Assembly: GCA_005791165.1 (NCBI GenBank)
Contig: SXXW01000015.1
Span: 1 to 64,000, forward strand
Source: Cytophagaceae bacterium
GTDB taxonomy: Bacteria > Bacteroidota > Bacteroidia > Cytophagales > Spirosomataceae
Length of the DNA: 64,000 nt
Reading direction: 5' to 3'
Numbering within the stretch: the stretch's first letter is position 1; every line of letters starts with the position of its first letter. Made by a program: the position numbers and the translations under genes. Below are positions 41,399 through 51,344 of the stretch, in pieces. The notes under the pieces were generated by a model. It searched no databases. It worked only from the letters and a program-made list of their open reading frames with translations, and had not been told where the DNA came from.

Positions 41399-42100
41399 AT
41401 GAATTATGTACTTAATGGAGGTAAAATCAAAGAAATTCGATTGGAGGAGAGGCCACGTGAGTTGATGGCGATCAAGGGGAAGGATACTTTGCGGATAGAA
41501 GAAATACTTTCCTTATTGATAGGCTCAGGGATTCCTAATAAATCAGCTTTAGATCTTTCAAAAGATATATTGAACTCCATTCAAGGGGATTTAAATAAGT
41601 TAGGCCGTTTTAATCAATTTGACTTCATGAAGTTCAAAGGGATTGGAAAGGCTAAGTCAGCCGTTTTAGTGGCTGCATTAGAGCTAGGTCGACGGCGAAT
41701 GGTTTTTGAAACGACACATCGGATTGACACCATTCTAGCTTCAAAAGACGCTTACAACTTGTTAAGGCCCCACTTAAGTGATTTAGCGCACGAAGAATTT
41801 TGGATTATTCATTTAAATCGAGCCTCTCGATTAATTAAATTAGAAAAATTTAGTGTGGGTGGTGTGGCAGGTACTTCAGTCGATTTGAAACTATTGTTTA
41901 AATCTGCTTTAGAGCAAACCTCCTCAGCCATTATTTTGGCTCACAATCATCCTTCAGGCCAACTACAACCAAGTCAGGCCGATAAGCATTTAACTAAAAA
42001 AATAATTGAAGCTGCAGGACTATTTGAAATACAAATTTCCGATCACTTGATTGTGGCTTCAGATACCTATTTCAGTTTTGCCGATGAAGGAATACTTTAA
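41399..42100 (+). CDS. radC: DNA repair protein RadC
   Basis: RPRELMAIKGKDTL; ILAHNHPSGQLQPSQAD JAMM motif; LIVASDTYFSFADEGIL. Confidence 0.95.
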   Translation: MNYVLNGGKIKEIRLEERPRELMAIKGKDTLRIEEILSLLIGSGIPNKSALDLSKDILNSIQGDLNKLGRFNQFDFMKFKGIGKAKSAVLVAALELGRRRMVFETTHRIDTILASKDAYNLLRPHLSDLAHEEFWIIHLNRASRLIKLEKFSVGGVAGTSVDLKLLFKSALEQTSSAIILAHNHPSGQLQPSQADKHLTKKIIEAAGLFEIQISDHLIVASDTYFSFADEGIL

Positions 42101-42103
42101 TTT

Positions 42104-42202
42104 TTATTTACCTCTTTCCTTGTAAATATTTTGAAGTTTAACTCCTACTACGATAGCTACTGCAAATAAAATGATAAAAAAGGCGGCTCCTGAATATCCC
42201 AT
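42104..42202 (-). CDS. putative 32-aa single-TM small protein
   Basis: ATG-to-TAA ORF MGYSGAAFFIILFAVAIVVGVKLQNIYKERGK: one hydrophobic helix and a basic C-tail (positive-inside), filling the gap between radC and hisB. Confidence 0.55.
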   Translation of the reverse strand: MGYSGAAFFIILFAVAIVVGVKLQNIYKERGK

Positions 42203-42237
42203 GTGTTGTTAAATTTTATTCAAAATTATGAAATTAA

Positions 42238-43350
42238 TTATAGTAATCCTTTTGTGCTGGGCAAAGAATTTAAATTATTTATATCTCTTTTGACAGCTAA
42301 TTGGATCGATTTGGCAAATGCCTTAAAAATCGATTCAATTTTATGATGCTCGTTTTCTCCTTCAGCCTTAATATTTAAATTGCATTTGGCTGCATCCGAA
42401 AAAGATTTAAAGAAGTGACTGAACATTTCTGTTGGCATCTCACCGATCTTCTCTCTTTTAAATTCAGCTTCCCAAACGAGCCAGTTTCGACCAGAGAAAT
42501 CTAAGGCCACTTGGGCTAAACAATCATCCATAGGTAATAAAAATCCATATCGGGCTATACCTTTCTTTTGACCTAGGGCCAACAAAAATGCTTCACCTAA
42601 TGCAATCCCGGTATCTTCAATGGTGTGATGTTCGTCTATATGTAAATCCCCTTGAACTTGTATAGTGAGATCAAGGTTACCGTGCTTTGCGATTTGATCT
42701 AACATATGATCAAAAAAGGCTAAACCAGTTTGATTATTAGCATTACCCTTTCCATCGAGGTTCAACTGGATGGAAATTTTGGTTTCATTCGTATTTCTAG
42801 TATGAATGATTATACGTTCGGGTAATTTAAAATAGGAATAAATATCATTCCAATCAATGGTTTGCAGCGCTGTGATTGGTTTTAATTCAGTAGGTATCTC
42901 TAAATCGCTGATTAAAAACGCTTTAGCACCCAAATTTTTAGCTAATTGAATATCAGTGATTCGGTCACCTATGACATATGAATTACTTAAATCATAATCA
43001 GCCGTCAGATATTCTCCTAATAAACCTAGACCCGGTTTTCTTGTAGGAAGATTATCTTGAGGAAAAGATTTATCAATTAAAATATTTGAAAATACAATTC
43101 CTTCTGAAGCTAAGATTTCTAGCATTTTATTTTGGGCTGGCCAAAACGTATCTTCAGGAAATGAGGAAGTACCTAGTCCATCTTGGTTGGTAACCATAAC
43201 TAATTCAAAGTCGAATTCTTCGTTTATCTTCTTTAAATTAGATATGACATGAGGCAAAAAGGACAATTTATCTAAACTGTCAACTTGCTGGTCTGGTTGA
43301 GGCTCAATTATTAAAGTGCCATCCCGGTCTATGAATAATACTTTCTTCAT
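42238..43350 (-). CDS. hisB: bifunctional histidinol-phosphatase / imidazoleglycerol-phosphate dehydratase
   Basis: HAD N-term [47 protein letters not shown]. Confidence 0.97.
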   Translation of the reverse strand: MKKVLFIDRDGTLIIEPQPDQQVDSLDKLSFLPHVISNLKKINEEFDFELVMVTNQDGLGTSSFPEDTFWPAQNKMLEILASEGIVFSNILIDKSFPQDNLPTRKPGLGLLGEYLTADYDLSNSYVIGDRITDIQLAKNLGAKAFLISDLEIPTELKPITALQTIDWNDIYSYFKLPERIIIHTRNTNETKISIQLNLDGKGNANNQTGLAFFDHMLDQIAKHGNLDLTIQVQGDLHIDEHHTIEDTGIALGEAFLLALGQKKGIARYGFLLPMDDCLAQVALDFSGRNWLVWEAEFKREKIGEMPTEMFSHFFKSFSDAAKCNLNIKAEGENEHHKIESIFKAFAKSIQLAVKRDINNLNSLPSTKGLL

Positions 43351-43461
43351 GATACAAAGGTAATGAATGTAAAGTTTACAGAGAATAAAAGAAAAAAATA
43401 TGCAAAAAATAATTCTTATATATGCTCCAGTACTTGTAATTTTGTATTTGAAATAAAAACT

Positions 43462-44706
43462 ATGGGGGAATTATTTGGTGTTATTCAAGAAGATTTGCGC
43501 GGCAATGTGATTCGCAGAATCTCTTTATTTACTGGTGAGTCAGAACCCAAAGTAGAAGAGTTGATCCCTGTTTGGGAGGCAATTATATTAGGTGGATTGC
43601 TAAAACTTATTCGTAACCGAATTCGATTCAATGCACTTTATAATTTTATTTTACAAAAGCCTATCCCGCGTGTCGCTATAGAGGAATTGCAGGCTGGAAA
43701 TGCAACTAAATTGCAATTAGAAGAAATTAGTCATTACGGTGAAGGATTAATTGGAATTCTTATTCCAGATAAAAAGAGTGCGATTGCGATGTTGATTTCT
43801 AAGGAACTAGGGTGCAAAAGTTCATCGTTTTTGAAAGGTTTAAGTGTAGTTTTTGGTTTATATGGTTTTAAATTAAAAGAAGAAGATTACGATTCATTAC
43901 GAGATTGGAAATCGTTTGCTGAGTTTTTTAGTATTAAAAAAGGTGATTTTAGTGCTTTGTGTCCATCCAATTTACGATTTGCAATTTCTGATATTTTATT
44001 ACTTTCAGATGTATTAAAATTAGATCCAGAGGCTTTAGTCTATTTAACTGAAGACCCTGAAAGAGATGAGGTCAAGTCAAAATATACTCTTTTTGACAAA
44101 AAAAATCTTTTGTATATTATTATTACCATCTTATTGAGCTTATTTACCGTTTGGTATACCTTGTTAAAGCCAAAGGTAGATCCAGAAATTACCTCGGATT
44201 TGGAAGAGGTAATTCCAATAGACAGTTTAAATAAATTAAATGATAGTTTGACGAAAGCGGTTTTAGATTCTAATCGAATTAAGAATGATTCGCTTTTTAC
44301 ATTAAATTGGCCAGATGGGACTCAATATGTAGTACCTAAGAAATCTATCTTGGTTGATTTACACGGTTATTTGATTGATTCCACACAATCTTCTCCCTTA
44401 GAATTAACTTGTCAAGAACTTGTTTTTGATGAGAATACTGATTTATTATTGAAGCCTACAGATTATTTATTTAAGCAACTTTCGATTCAAATGAATAAAT
44501 CAAAAAATGTGGATGTTCAGATTTCTGCCATATCGAATAAGGATGACAAATCGTCCTTTAAACGTGGTTTTGCCATAAAAAATCGATTAGTGGGCGAAGG
44601 GCTTTCATTCAAAAAAATTAGCGTACAAGCTAGTGTAGAAAGTGCAAGTAGTCAGGCTAATTCTCAAGTCAAATTTATATTTACTAAACGTAATTTATTG
44701 AAATAA
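43462..44706 (+). CDS. hypothetical protein: DUF937-like N-term, one TM helix, diverged OmpA-like C-term
   Basis: [23 protein letters not shown]-term [40 protein letters not shown]...[22 protein letters not shown] resembles an OmpA-like domain. Confidence 0.6.
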   Translation: MGELFGVIQEDLRGNVIRRISLFTGESEPKVEELIPVWEAIILGGLLKLIRNRIRFNALYNFILQKPIPRVAIEELQAGNATKLQLEEISHYGEGLIGILIPDKKSAIAMLISKELGCKSSSFLKGLSVVFGLYGFKLKEEDYDSLRDWKSFAEFFSIKKGDFSALCPSNLRFAISDILLLSDVLKLDPEALVYLTEDPERDEVKSKYTLFDKKNLLYIIITILLSLFTVWYTLLKPKVDPEITSDLEEVIPIDSLNKLNDSLTKAVLDSNRIKNDSLFTLNWPDGTQYVVPKKSILVDLHGYLIDSTQSSPLELTCQELVFDENTDLLLKPTDYLFKQLSIQMNKSKNVDVQISAISNKDDKSSFKRGFAIKNRLVGEGLSFKKISVQASVESASSQANSQVKFIFTKRNLLK

Positions 44707-44835
44707 TACAATATATTAGGTTTATTTAGATTAATAAGATACTTTTGTAATAAATAAGTACAAATACATCCGCACAAACTCTTTTACATTTAATGTAAAT
44801 CCCTTTCTTTTTTTTAGGGCTATTGGCAAGAGTTA

Positions 44836-44864
44836 AATTACGGATGTGTTCGGGCATCGTAATT
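44836..44864 (+). promoter_or_regulatory. leader hairpin upstream of DEAD-box helicase
   Basis: AATTACG-g-ATG-tgttcggg-CAT-CGTAATT, ending 12 nt before the start codon. Confidence 0.5.
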
Positions 44865-44876
44865 AAAATATAAAAA

Positions 44877-46685
44877 ATGAGTGAAAAAATTCGCTTTGAT
44901 TCGCTTCCTTTATCGGAAGGAATCCAAGCAGCAGTTAAAGAAATGGGCTTTGAATATGCTTCTCCCATCCAATCAGAAGCAATTCCATATGTAATGGAGG
45001 GTAGAGATGTTATCGGTCAGGCGCAAACAGGCACTGGAAAAACTGCAGCATTCGGAATACCAATGATTGAACATATTGTTCCATTTGAGAAATTTGTTCA
45101 AGCGATCATTTTATGTCCTACCCGTGAATTAGCGGTTCAGGTTTCAGAAGAAATGAGAAAGTTGTCAAAATTCACAAAAGGTGTTTGGGTTACCACTGTT
45201 TATGGGGGTGATTCGATAGATCGACAAATCAAATCCTTGAAAGCTGGTGCAAACATTGTCGTAGGTACTCCTGGACGTGTGATTGATTTAATTGAGCGCC
45301 GTGCGTTAAAATTGAATCAGACCTCTATGGTTGTTTTGGATGAGGCGGATGAAATGCTCGACATGGGTTTCCGTGAGGACATTGAAAGTATTTTAGAAGA
45401 AATACCGAATGAGCGTCAAACAGTTTTATTTTCAGCTACGATGTCTAAGCCTATTTTGGCTTTGACAAATCGTTTTTTAACGGATCCTAAATTAGTTAAG
45501 GTAGTTAAAAATGAGATTACGAACGTTAATATTGAGCAATTATATTTTGATGTTAAAGGGAGAGCTAAAATGGAGGTTACTACCCGTTTGATCGATTTTT
45601 ATGCATTAAAATTAGTTTTGATATTCTGTAATCAGAAAAAGCGTGTAGACGAGGTAGTAGAAGAGTTAGCTTTGAGAGGTTATGCAGCTGAAGGTTTGCA
45701 CGGCGATTTGAGGCAAAGTCAGCGTACTCAAGTGATGAATCGTTTTCGTTCAGGAAATGTTAGTTTTTTAGTTGCAACAGATGTTGCAGCTCGTGGCTTG
45801 GATGTGGAAAATGTGGATGCCGTAATTAATTATGACATTCCATTGGACGAAGAATATTACGTACACCGTATCGGTAGAACGGGTCGTGCGGGTAAATTTG
45901 GTAAAGCTTTTACCTTGGTAGTGGGTTCTGAACGTAATCGTTTACGTGAAATTATGAACTATACCAAAGTGAAAATAGATAAGGGAGTTATTCCAACATT
46001 CTCTGATGTGGTTGGGATTAAAAAAGGCATGTTTATTGAACGTGTCGCTAGCACGATTGGAGAAGGAGATTTAGATTTATTTGCTGACGCGTTACCTAAC
46101 TTGCAACATGCTGGATTTACCGTAGATCAGATTGTAAGTGCTCTAGTTAAATTGAGCATGGGAGTTCAGAAAAATGAGTTTGGTGATGAAAATTTAGAGG
46201 GAGAGCTTGAACGTCAATCACGCAAATATGGCCGTGATGAGCGCGGGGGTGGAGGAGGATTTAGGGATCGTAATGATCGTGGTGGAGACCGTGATGGACG
46301 AAGAGGTGCTGGTCGCTTTGATCGAGATTCTCGCGGTGGTGGAGATCGTGGCGGACGTTTTGATCGCGGAAATGATCGTGATCGTTCATCAGCTCCGAGA
46401 GGTCCTCGCATGGACCGAGAAGGAAAACCTTATCGTTCAGATGAGAATATGGTCCGCATGTTTGTTAACATTGGATTTGATGAAAAAATATCACCTTCTA
46501 ATATTGTAGGTGCCTTTGCGGGTGAGTCTGGAATTCCAGGTAATGTATTAGGTCAAATACAAATTGAGAACAAGCACACCTATGTAGATGTTCCTAAAGA
46601 GTATGCCAATGTTGTTTTGGAAAAAATGGCAGGTGCTCAAATTAAGGGCAAAAGGGTATTAGTTGAGATAGCTAAGCCTGCATAG
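44877..46685 (+). CDS. DEAD/DEAH-box RNA helicase with RGG-rich linker and DbpA-like RNA-binding domain
   Basis: AQTGTGKTAAFGIP, VLDEADEMLDMGF, HRIGRTGRAGK; Arg/Gly/Asp-rich tract; C-terminal DbpA-like domain. Confidence 0.96.
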   Translation: MSEKIRFDSLPLSEGIQAAVKEMGFEYASPIQSEAIPYVMEGRDVIGQAQTGTGKTAAFGIPMIEHIVPFEKFVQAIILCPTRELAVQVSEEMRKLSKFTKGVWVTTVYGGDSIDRQIKSLKAGANIVVGTPGRVIDLIERRALKLNQTSMVVLDEADEMLDMGFREDIESILEEIPNERQTVLFSATMSKPILALTNRFLTDPKLVKVVKNEITNVNIEQLYFDVKGRAKMEVTTRLIDFYALKLVLIFCNQKKRVDEVVEELALRGYAAEGLHGDLRQSQRTQVMNRFRSGNVSFLVATDVAARGLDVENVDAVINYDIPLDEEYYVHRIGRTGRAGKFGKAFTLVVGSERNRLREIMNYTKVKIDKGVIPTFSDVVGIKKGMFIERVASTIGEGDLDLFADALPNLQHAGFTVDQIVSALVKLSMGVQKNEFGDENLEGELERQSRKYGRDERGGGGGFRDRNDRGGDRDGRRGAGRFDRDSRGGGDRGGRFDRGNDRDRSSAPRGPRMDREGKPYRSDENMVRMFVNIGFDEKISPSNIVGAFAGESGIPGNVLGQIQIENKHTYVDVPKEYANVVLEKMAGAQIKGKRVLVEIAKPA

Positions 46686-46704
46686 GCTCAGAAATTTTAA
46701 TTTA

Positions 46705-46737
46705 AAGGGGTGACGGAATCGTCACCCCTTTTTTTAT
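46705..46737 (+). terminator. intrinsic terminator
   Basis: AAAGGGGTGACGgaatCGTCACCCCTTTTTTT. Confidence 0.9.
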
Positions 46738-46788
46738 ACCAAAAACTTAGTATAAATTTGAAGATTAAAGCTTTATGTATTAGTTTTT

Positions 46789-49485
46789 ATGATGAGCAAA
46801 GGAAATATGTATTGGTTGTTAACTTTATCGCTGATTATCAGTGGTATTTTGGTTTCGACCTATATTTCATCTTCTTCAAATGCGAAAATCTCCTATGCGC
46901 AGGAAGTAAAACCCATTTTGAACAAGCATTGTATCGCTTGTCATGGAGGAGTAAAAAAGCAAGGCAAGTTTAGTTTGTTATTTCAAGAGGAAGCCTATGC
47001 TGCTACAGCTTCAGGCAAACCCAGTATTGTTCCATTTCATCCTGAAAAGAGCGATTTTATAAGCCGATTGCATTCCAAAGATCCAGAAGAGAAAATGCCC
47101 TATAAAAAGGATCCATTGACTTCCAAAGAAATCAATATATTGACCCAATGGGTGAAAGAAGGAGCTAAGTGGGAGGATCATTGGGCTTATTTACCTGTCA
47201 AAAAACCGTCCATTCCGTCCAGCGAAGGATTACTTTCAAAATTAATGTTTTGGACTAAGCGCTTTGTTAAAAACCCGGTTGACAATTTTGTATTGGAAGA
47301 GTTAAATAATCAAGGGTTGACTCACTCCAAACAAGCAGAAAAGGAGATTTTGGTACGCCGACTATCCCTTGATTTAACAGGTTTACCACCTACTGAATCT
47401 ATGGTTAATGAATTTAGCTCAATTACTTCAGATGAAGATTATGCGAAATTTGTTGATAAATTAATGAATTTGCCATCATTTGGAGAGAAATGGGCATCTG
47501 TATGGTTAGACCTTGCTCGCTATTCAGATAGTCGGGGATACCAAAAAGATAACGGTAGAACCATCTGGCCATATCGAGATTGGGTTATTTCTTCTTTTAA
47601 TAAAAATATTTCTTTCCGTGAATTTGTCAAAAAACAATTAGCCGGAGATTTGCTAGAAAATCCCCAAGACGACGATTACATTGCCACAGGATTTCATCGC
47701 AATACGATGAATAATGACGAAACGGGAACTGTGGATGAAGAATTTAGAGTAGCAGCTGTTATAGATCGTGTAAATACGACTTGGGATGCGTTGCATGGTA
47801 CTTCATTTTCTTGCGTTCAATGCCATAGTCATCCATATGACCCTATCAGACATGATGAATATTATAAATTCATGGCTTTTCTAAATAACACTAGGGATGA
47901 AGATACTGGGGATGAAGCTCCTAATATTCGTCAGTTTAAACAAAATGATCTTCAGAAATTAACTGAGTTTCAAGCTAAAATTTCCTCATTGCCTTCAGAG
48001 CAACAAACGTATTTAAATCGATTTGTTAAGTTTTTAGAACCTAGATTTCATGCCCATTATGCTGATAATTTTACCGAGGGAGCCTTATTGGGTGGTACAC
48101 AAATAGGCTTAAGACACAAGGGGAGTTGTCGACTACCCAATTTAAAAACAGACGGAGTAAAACAATTACTTGTGCAATATTCTTCCAAAAATCCTGGCGG
48201 AGTATTACAAATTAGGTCTGGTAGTATTAATGGAAAAATTGTTTTGAAGGTAAAATTAGACACGACTTCAAAAGGTAAATTATTGACACTGAAATGGCCT
48301 GTGTCAACAGGCAGACAAGACTATTACTTGGAAGCTTTTAATGGGCAGTTGGCAGGAAAGGCAGACGATGTGTTTAAAATAGTTTGGTTTGCATTGCTTC
48401 CGGAGCTGAATTTAGATAAAAACAATTTTGATGAATTTTTATCCTTGATCAACACTAAGACCGATAATTTCCCTATTTATTTAGAAATGCCAAAGGATTA
48501 TAGTCGGAATACTTATGTTTTTAAACGGGGTAATTGGCTTGTACATGGAGATTCAGTCCAGCCAGATGTGCCTGCATTTATGCATAAATTTAAAGCTGAA
48601 TGGCCCCGGAATCGGCTTGGTCTGGCTAATTGGGTCGTGGATCCTGCGAATCCTTTATTTGCTAGAAATGTGGCCAACCGTTTTTGGGAACAATTATTTG
48701 GAATGGGTATTGTTGAAACATTAGAAGATTTTGGTTCGCAAGGCGCAAAACCTTCCCATCAAAAATTATTGGATTATTTGGCCTACCAGTTTATTTTCAA
48801 ATATGATATGAAGCCAAAAGCTTTAATCAAAGAAATCGTTTGTTCTTCCACTTACCAACAAGACTCAAAAGCAAGTAAATCTATTATTGCTACAGATCCC
48901 TACAATAAGTATTTATCTCGTGGACCTCGTTTTAGATTATCTGCTGAACAAGTTAGGGATCAAGCCTTGTCAGTTGCTGGGTTATTAAATCCTAAAATGT
49001 TTGGCAAACCTGTTATGCCATTCCAACCTGAGGGCGTATGGCAAGCGGTAAACAGTAGCTTAAAATGGAAACAAAGTGAGGGTAATGAGCAGTATAGACG
49101 AGCCATTTATATATTTACCAGGCGCACGGGTCCTTATCCTTCTCAGTTTACCTTTGACTCTCCGTCACGGGAAGTTTGTTTAGTTCGAAGAGTCCGAACA
49201 AATACCCCATTACAAGCGCTTGTACTTCTTAATGACCCTGTTTTTGTGGAAGCGGCACATAAAATTGCTTTAGATATGGTTAGGATGAAAACTAACAAAC
49301 CTGAAGAGAAAATTGCCGCGATGTATAAGAAAATGTTTGTTCATCCGATTAGGACCAAAGATTTAACTACTTTAGTAAATCTATTTAACCAGGGACAGTC
49401 AATGAAAACTATAAATAAAATTCAAGGCTATGAATGGGCGGCAAGTGCCATGTTGAATTTGGATGAATTTGTGACTAAAATGTAA
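46789..49485 (+). CDS. PSD1-type (DUF1549/DUF1553) cytochrome c-like protein
   Basis: CxxCH in ILNKHCIACHGGVK; VDKLMNLPSFGEKWASVWLDLARYSDSRGYQKD; CVQCHSHPYDPI; TNTPLQALVLLNDP. Confidence 0.92.
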   Translation: MMSKGNMYWLLTLSLIISGILVSTYISSSSNAKISYAQEVKPILNKHCIACHGGVKKQGKFSLLFQEEAYAATASGKPSIVPFHPEKSDFISRLHSKDPEEKMPYKKDPLTSKEINILTQWVKEGAKWEDHWAYLPVKKPSIPSSEGLLSKLMFWTKRFVKNPVDNFVLEELNNQGLTHSKQAEKEILVRRLSLDLTGLPPTESMVNEFSSITSDEDYAKFVDKLMNLPSFGEKWASVWLDLARYSDSRGYQKDNGRTIWPYRDWVISSFNKNISFREFVKKQLAGDLLENPQDDDYIATGFHRNTMNNDETGTVDEEFRVAAVIDRVNTTWDALHGTSFSCVQCHSHPYDPIRHDEYYKFMAFLNNTRDEDTGDEAPNIRQFKQNDLQKLTEFQAKISSLPSEQQTYLNRFVKFLEPRFHAHYADNFTEGALLGGTQIGLRHKGSCRLPNLKTDGVKQLLVQYSSKNPGGVLQIRSGSINGKIVLKVKLDTTSKGKLLTLKWPVSTGRQDYYLEAFNGQLAGKADDVFKIVWFALLPELNLDKNNFDEFLSLINTKTDNFPIYLEMPKDYSRNTYVFKRGNWLVHGDSVQPDVPAFMHKFKAEWPRNRLGLANWVVDPANPLFARNVANRFWEQLFGMGIVETLEDFGSQGAKPSHQKLLDYLAYQFIFKYDMKPKALIKEIVCSSTYQQDSKASKSIIATDPYNKYLSRGPRFRLSAEQVRDQALSVAGLLNPKMFGKPVMPFQPEGVWQAVNSSLKWKQSEGNEQYRRAIYIFTRRTGPYPSQFTFDSPSREVCLVRRVRTNTPLQALVLLNDPVFVEAAHKIALDMVRMKTNKPEEKIAAMYKKMFVHPIRTKDLTTLVNLFNQGQSMKTINKIQGYEWAASAMLNLDEFVTKM

Positions 49486-49488
49486 ATA

Positions 49489-50943
49489 ATGAGTCAGGAG
49501 CTAGAAAATCGAGCATTGAGTTATTTAACGCGTAGACATTTTCTACGTCAATGTTCTACGGGTATGGGTATGATGGCTTTGGGTTCTATGTTAGGATCTT
49601 GCGAGAATACGCCTTTAGGCCAAGAAGAATCTTTGGCAAAATTGGCTCATATTCTGCCTAAGGCCAAGCGGGTGATTTATATTCATAAAGCAGGTTCTCC
49701 ATCTCAATTAGAACTTTTTGATTATAAGCCTGAATTAGTCAAATGGCATGGAAAAGACTGTCCGGAGGAACTGCTAAAAGGGAAAACCTTTGCCTTTATT
49801 CGTGGTGTTCCTAAAATGTTGGGACCTCAAGGTAAATTCAATCAATTTGGTCAATCGGGTGCTTGGGTATCAGATTATTTGCCTTATTTTCAAAATGTGG
49901 TTGATGAGGTTTGCTTTTTAAAGGCCATGCATACGGATCAATTTAATCATGCACCTGCGCAGCTGTTTATGCAAACAGGAAGTGCACGTTTAGGAAGGCC
50001 AGGAATGGGTGCTTGGGCTGTTTATGGCCTTGGCTCTGAAAATGCTAATTTACCTGGTTTCATCGTACTGACCTCAGGAAATAAATACCCAGAAGGAGGG
50101 AAGAGTATTTGGGGAAGTGGTTTTTTGCCTTCTATTTACCAAGGAGTACATTGTAGGTCTACAGGTGAGCCGGTTTTGTATGTTGAAAACCCAAGCCAAG
50201 TTTCTAGGGAAGATAGGCGTAGCACTATTGACGCCATTAATGAAATTAATCAAAGAGAATACGAGGAATATCAGGATCCTGAAATATTAACTCGAATCTC
50301 TCAATATGAGATGGCTTTTAAAATGCAAGCTTCCGTACCTGAGGTTATGGATATTCGTGATGAGCCAGAATATATTCATAATTTATATGGCACGACGATC
50401 GGTACACCTTCTTTTGCCAATAATTGTCTCCTAGCCCGAAAATTAGCAGAGAATGGAGTTCGATTTATTCAATTATATGATTGGGGTTGGGATACGCATG
50501 GTTCAAGTGCTTCAGAGGCTTTGGAAATAGGTCTTAGGACTAAGTGTAAAGAAACGGACCAAGGAATGAGTGCTCTATTATTTGATTTGAAACAAAGGGG
50601 CTTATTGGATGAAACGTTAGTTGTCTGGAGTGGTGAATTTGGACGTACACCCATGCAAGAGAATCGAGATAATAAACCTGCTCCTTTTTTAGGCCGCGAC
50701 CATCATCCTGATGCGTTTACGATTTGGATGGCGGGTGCAGGGGTGAAAAAAGGTTTTACTTATGGAGCAACTGATGAAATAGGTTATTCAGGAGTAGAAG
50801 GAAAGGCTCATATTCATGACCTTCAAGCTACCATTTTGCATATTTTAGGTTTGGATCATGAAAAATTGACCTATCCTTTTCAAGGTCGATCTTTTAGGTT
50901 AACCGATGTGGCGGGTAAAGTAATTACGCCTATTTTGGCCTAA
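49489..50943 (+). CDS. DUF1501 domain-containing protein, Tat-type signal
   Basis: RRHFLRQCSTGMGMMALGSMLGSC signal; QLYDWGWDTHG, VVWSGEFGRTPMQE, GRDHHPDAFTIWMAGAGVKKG. Confidence 0.92.
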   Translation: MSQELENRALSYLTRRHFLRQCSTGMGMMALGSMLGSCENTPLGQEESLAKLAHILPKAKRVIYIHKAGSPSQLELFDYKPELVKWHGKDCPEELLKGKTFAFIRGVPKMLGPQGKFNQFGQSGAWVSDYLPYFQNVVDEVCFLKAMHTDQFNHAPAQLFMQTGSARLGRPGMGAWAVYGLGSENANLPGFIVLTSGNKYPEGGKSIWGSGFLPSIYQGVHCRSTGEPVLYVENPSQVSREDRRSTIDAINEINQREYEEYQDPEILTRISQYEMAFKMQASVPEVMDIRDEPEYIHNLYGTTIGTPSFANNCLLARKLAENGVRFIQLYDWGWDTHGSSASEALEIGLRTKCKETDQGMSALLFDLKQRGLLDETLVVWSGEFGRTPMQENRDNKPAPFLGRDHHPDAFTIWMAGAGVKKGFTYGATDEIGYSGVEGKAHIHDLQATILHILGLDHEKLTYPFQGRSFRLTDVAGKVITPILA

Positions 50944-51344
50944 GATTTTTTAAATACAAAATGTTGCTTAGGGGCTATAGGATTGAAAAACAATAGGCCT
51001 ATTTCATATAATTCAATAGAAAATACAATTTTCTGATTTTCGATTAATTGATTCCAGTGAGCTAAATTGATTTGCTTTCGAATATTTTCAATGAGTAAAA
51101 CATCATCAAAATTCATGTCAAGAATTTTGGAGTCAAATTGACTAATGTCTATTATTTGTACGTTGAACTTAATGTTTTCTACTGAGTTGCCTTGGTAATT
51201 CGACAATTCATTCTTTACCAAAGCGCTTAATTCCCCGCTTTGGTGTAAGCATGGATTAATGATTTGGGTGTATAATTCATAGACAAATGGGGAATGTAAT
51301 CCATGCGCATTTCTTGCTCTTAAGTTAAATAAGAATTGATTCAT
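50940..51344 (-). CDS. shortened protein resembling Bacteroidota SAM-methyltransferase family ends
   Basis: 134 aa; N-term LRARNAHGLHSPFVYELYTQII and C-term FSIELYEIGLLFFNPIAPKQHFVFK resemble the ends of about 250-aa methyltransferases; no Rossmann core. Confidence 0.6.
   Translation of the reverse strand: MNQFLFNLRARNAHGLHSPFVYELYTQIINPCLHQSGELSALVKNELSNYQGNSVENIKFNVQIIDISQFDSKILDMNFDDVLLIENIRKQINLAHWNQLIENQKIVFSIELYEIGLLFFNPIAPKQHFVFKKS

Noticed and set aside
46207-46509. 100-aa ORF in another frame within the helicase
   Set aside because: Produced by the repetitive RGG-encoding tract; the helicase frame is intact.
46710-46973. 87-aa ORF overlapping the start of the PSD1 gene
   Set aside because: Out of frame with the well-supported PSD1 protein and begins in the terminator region.
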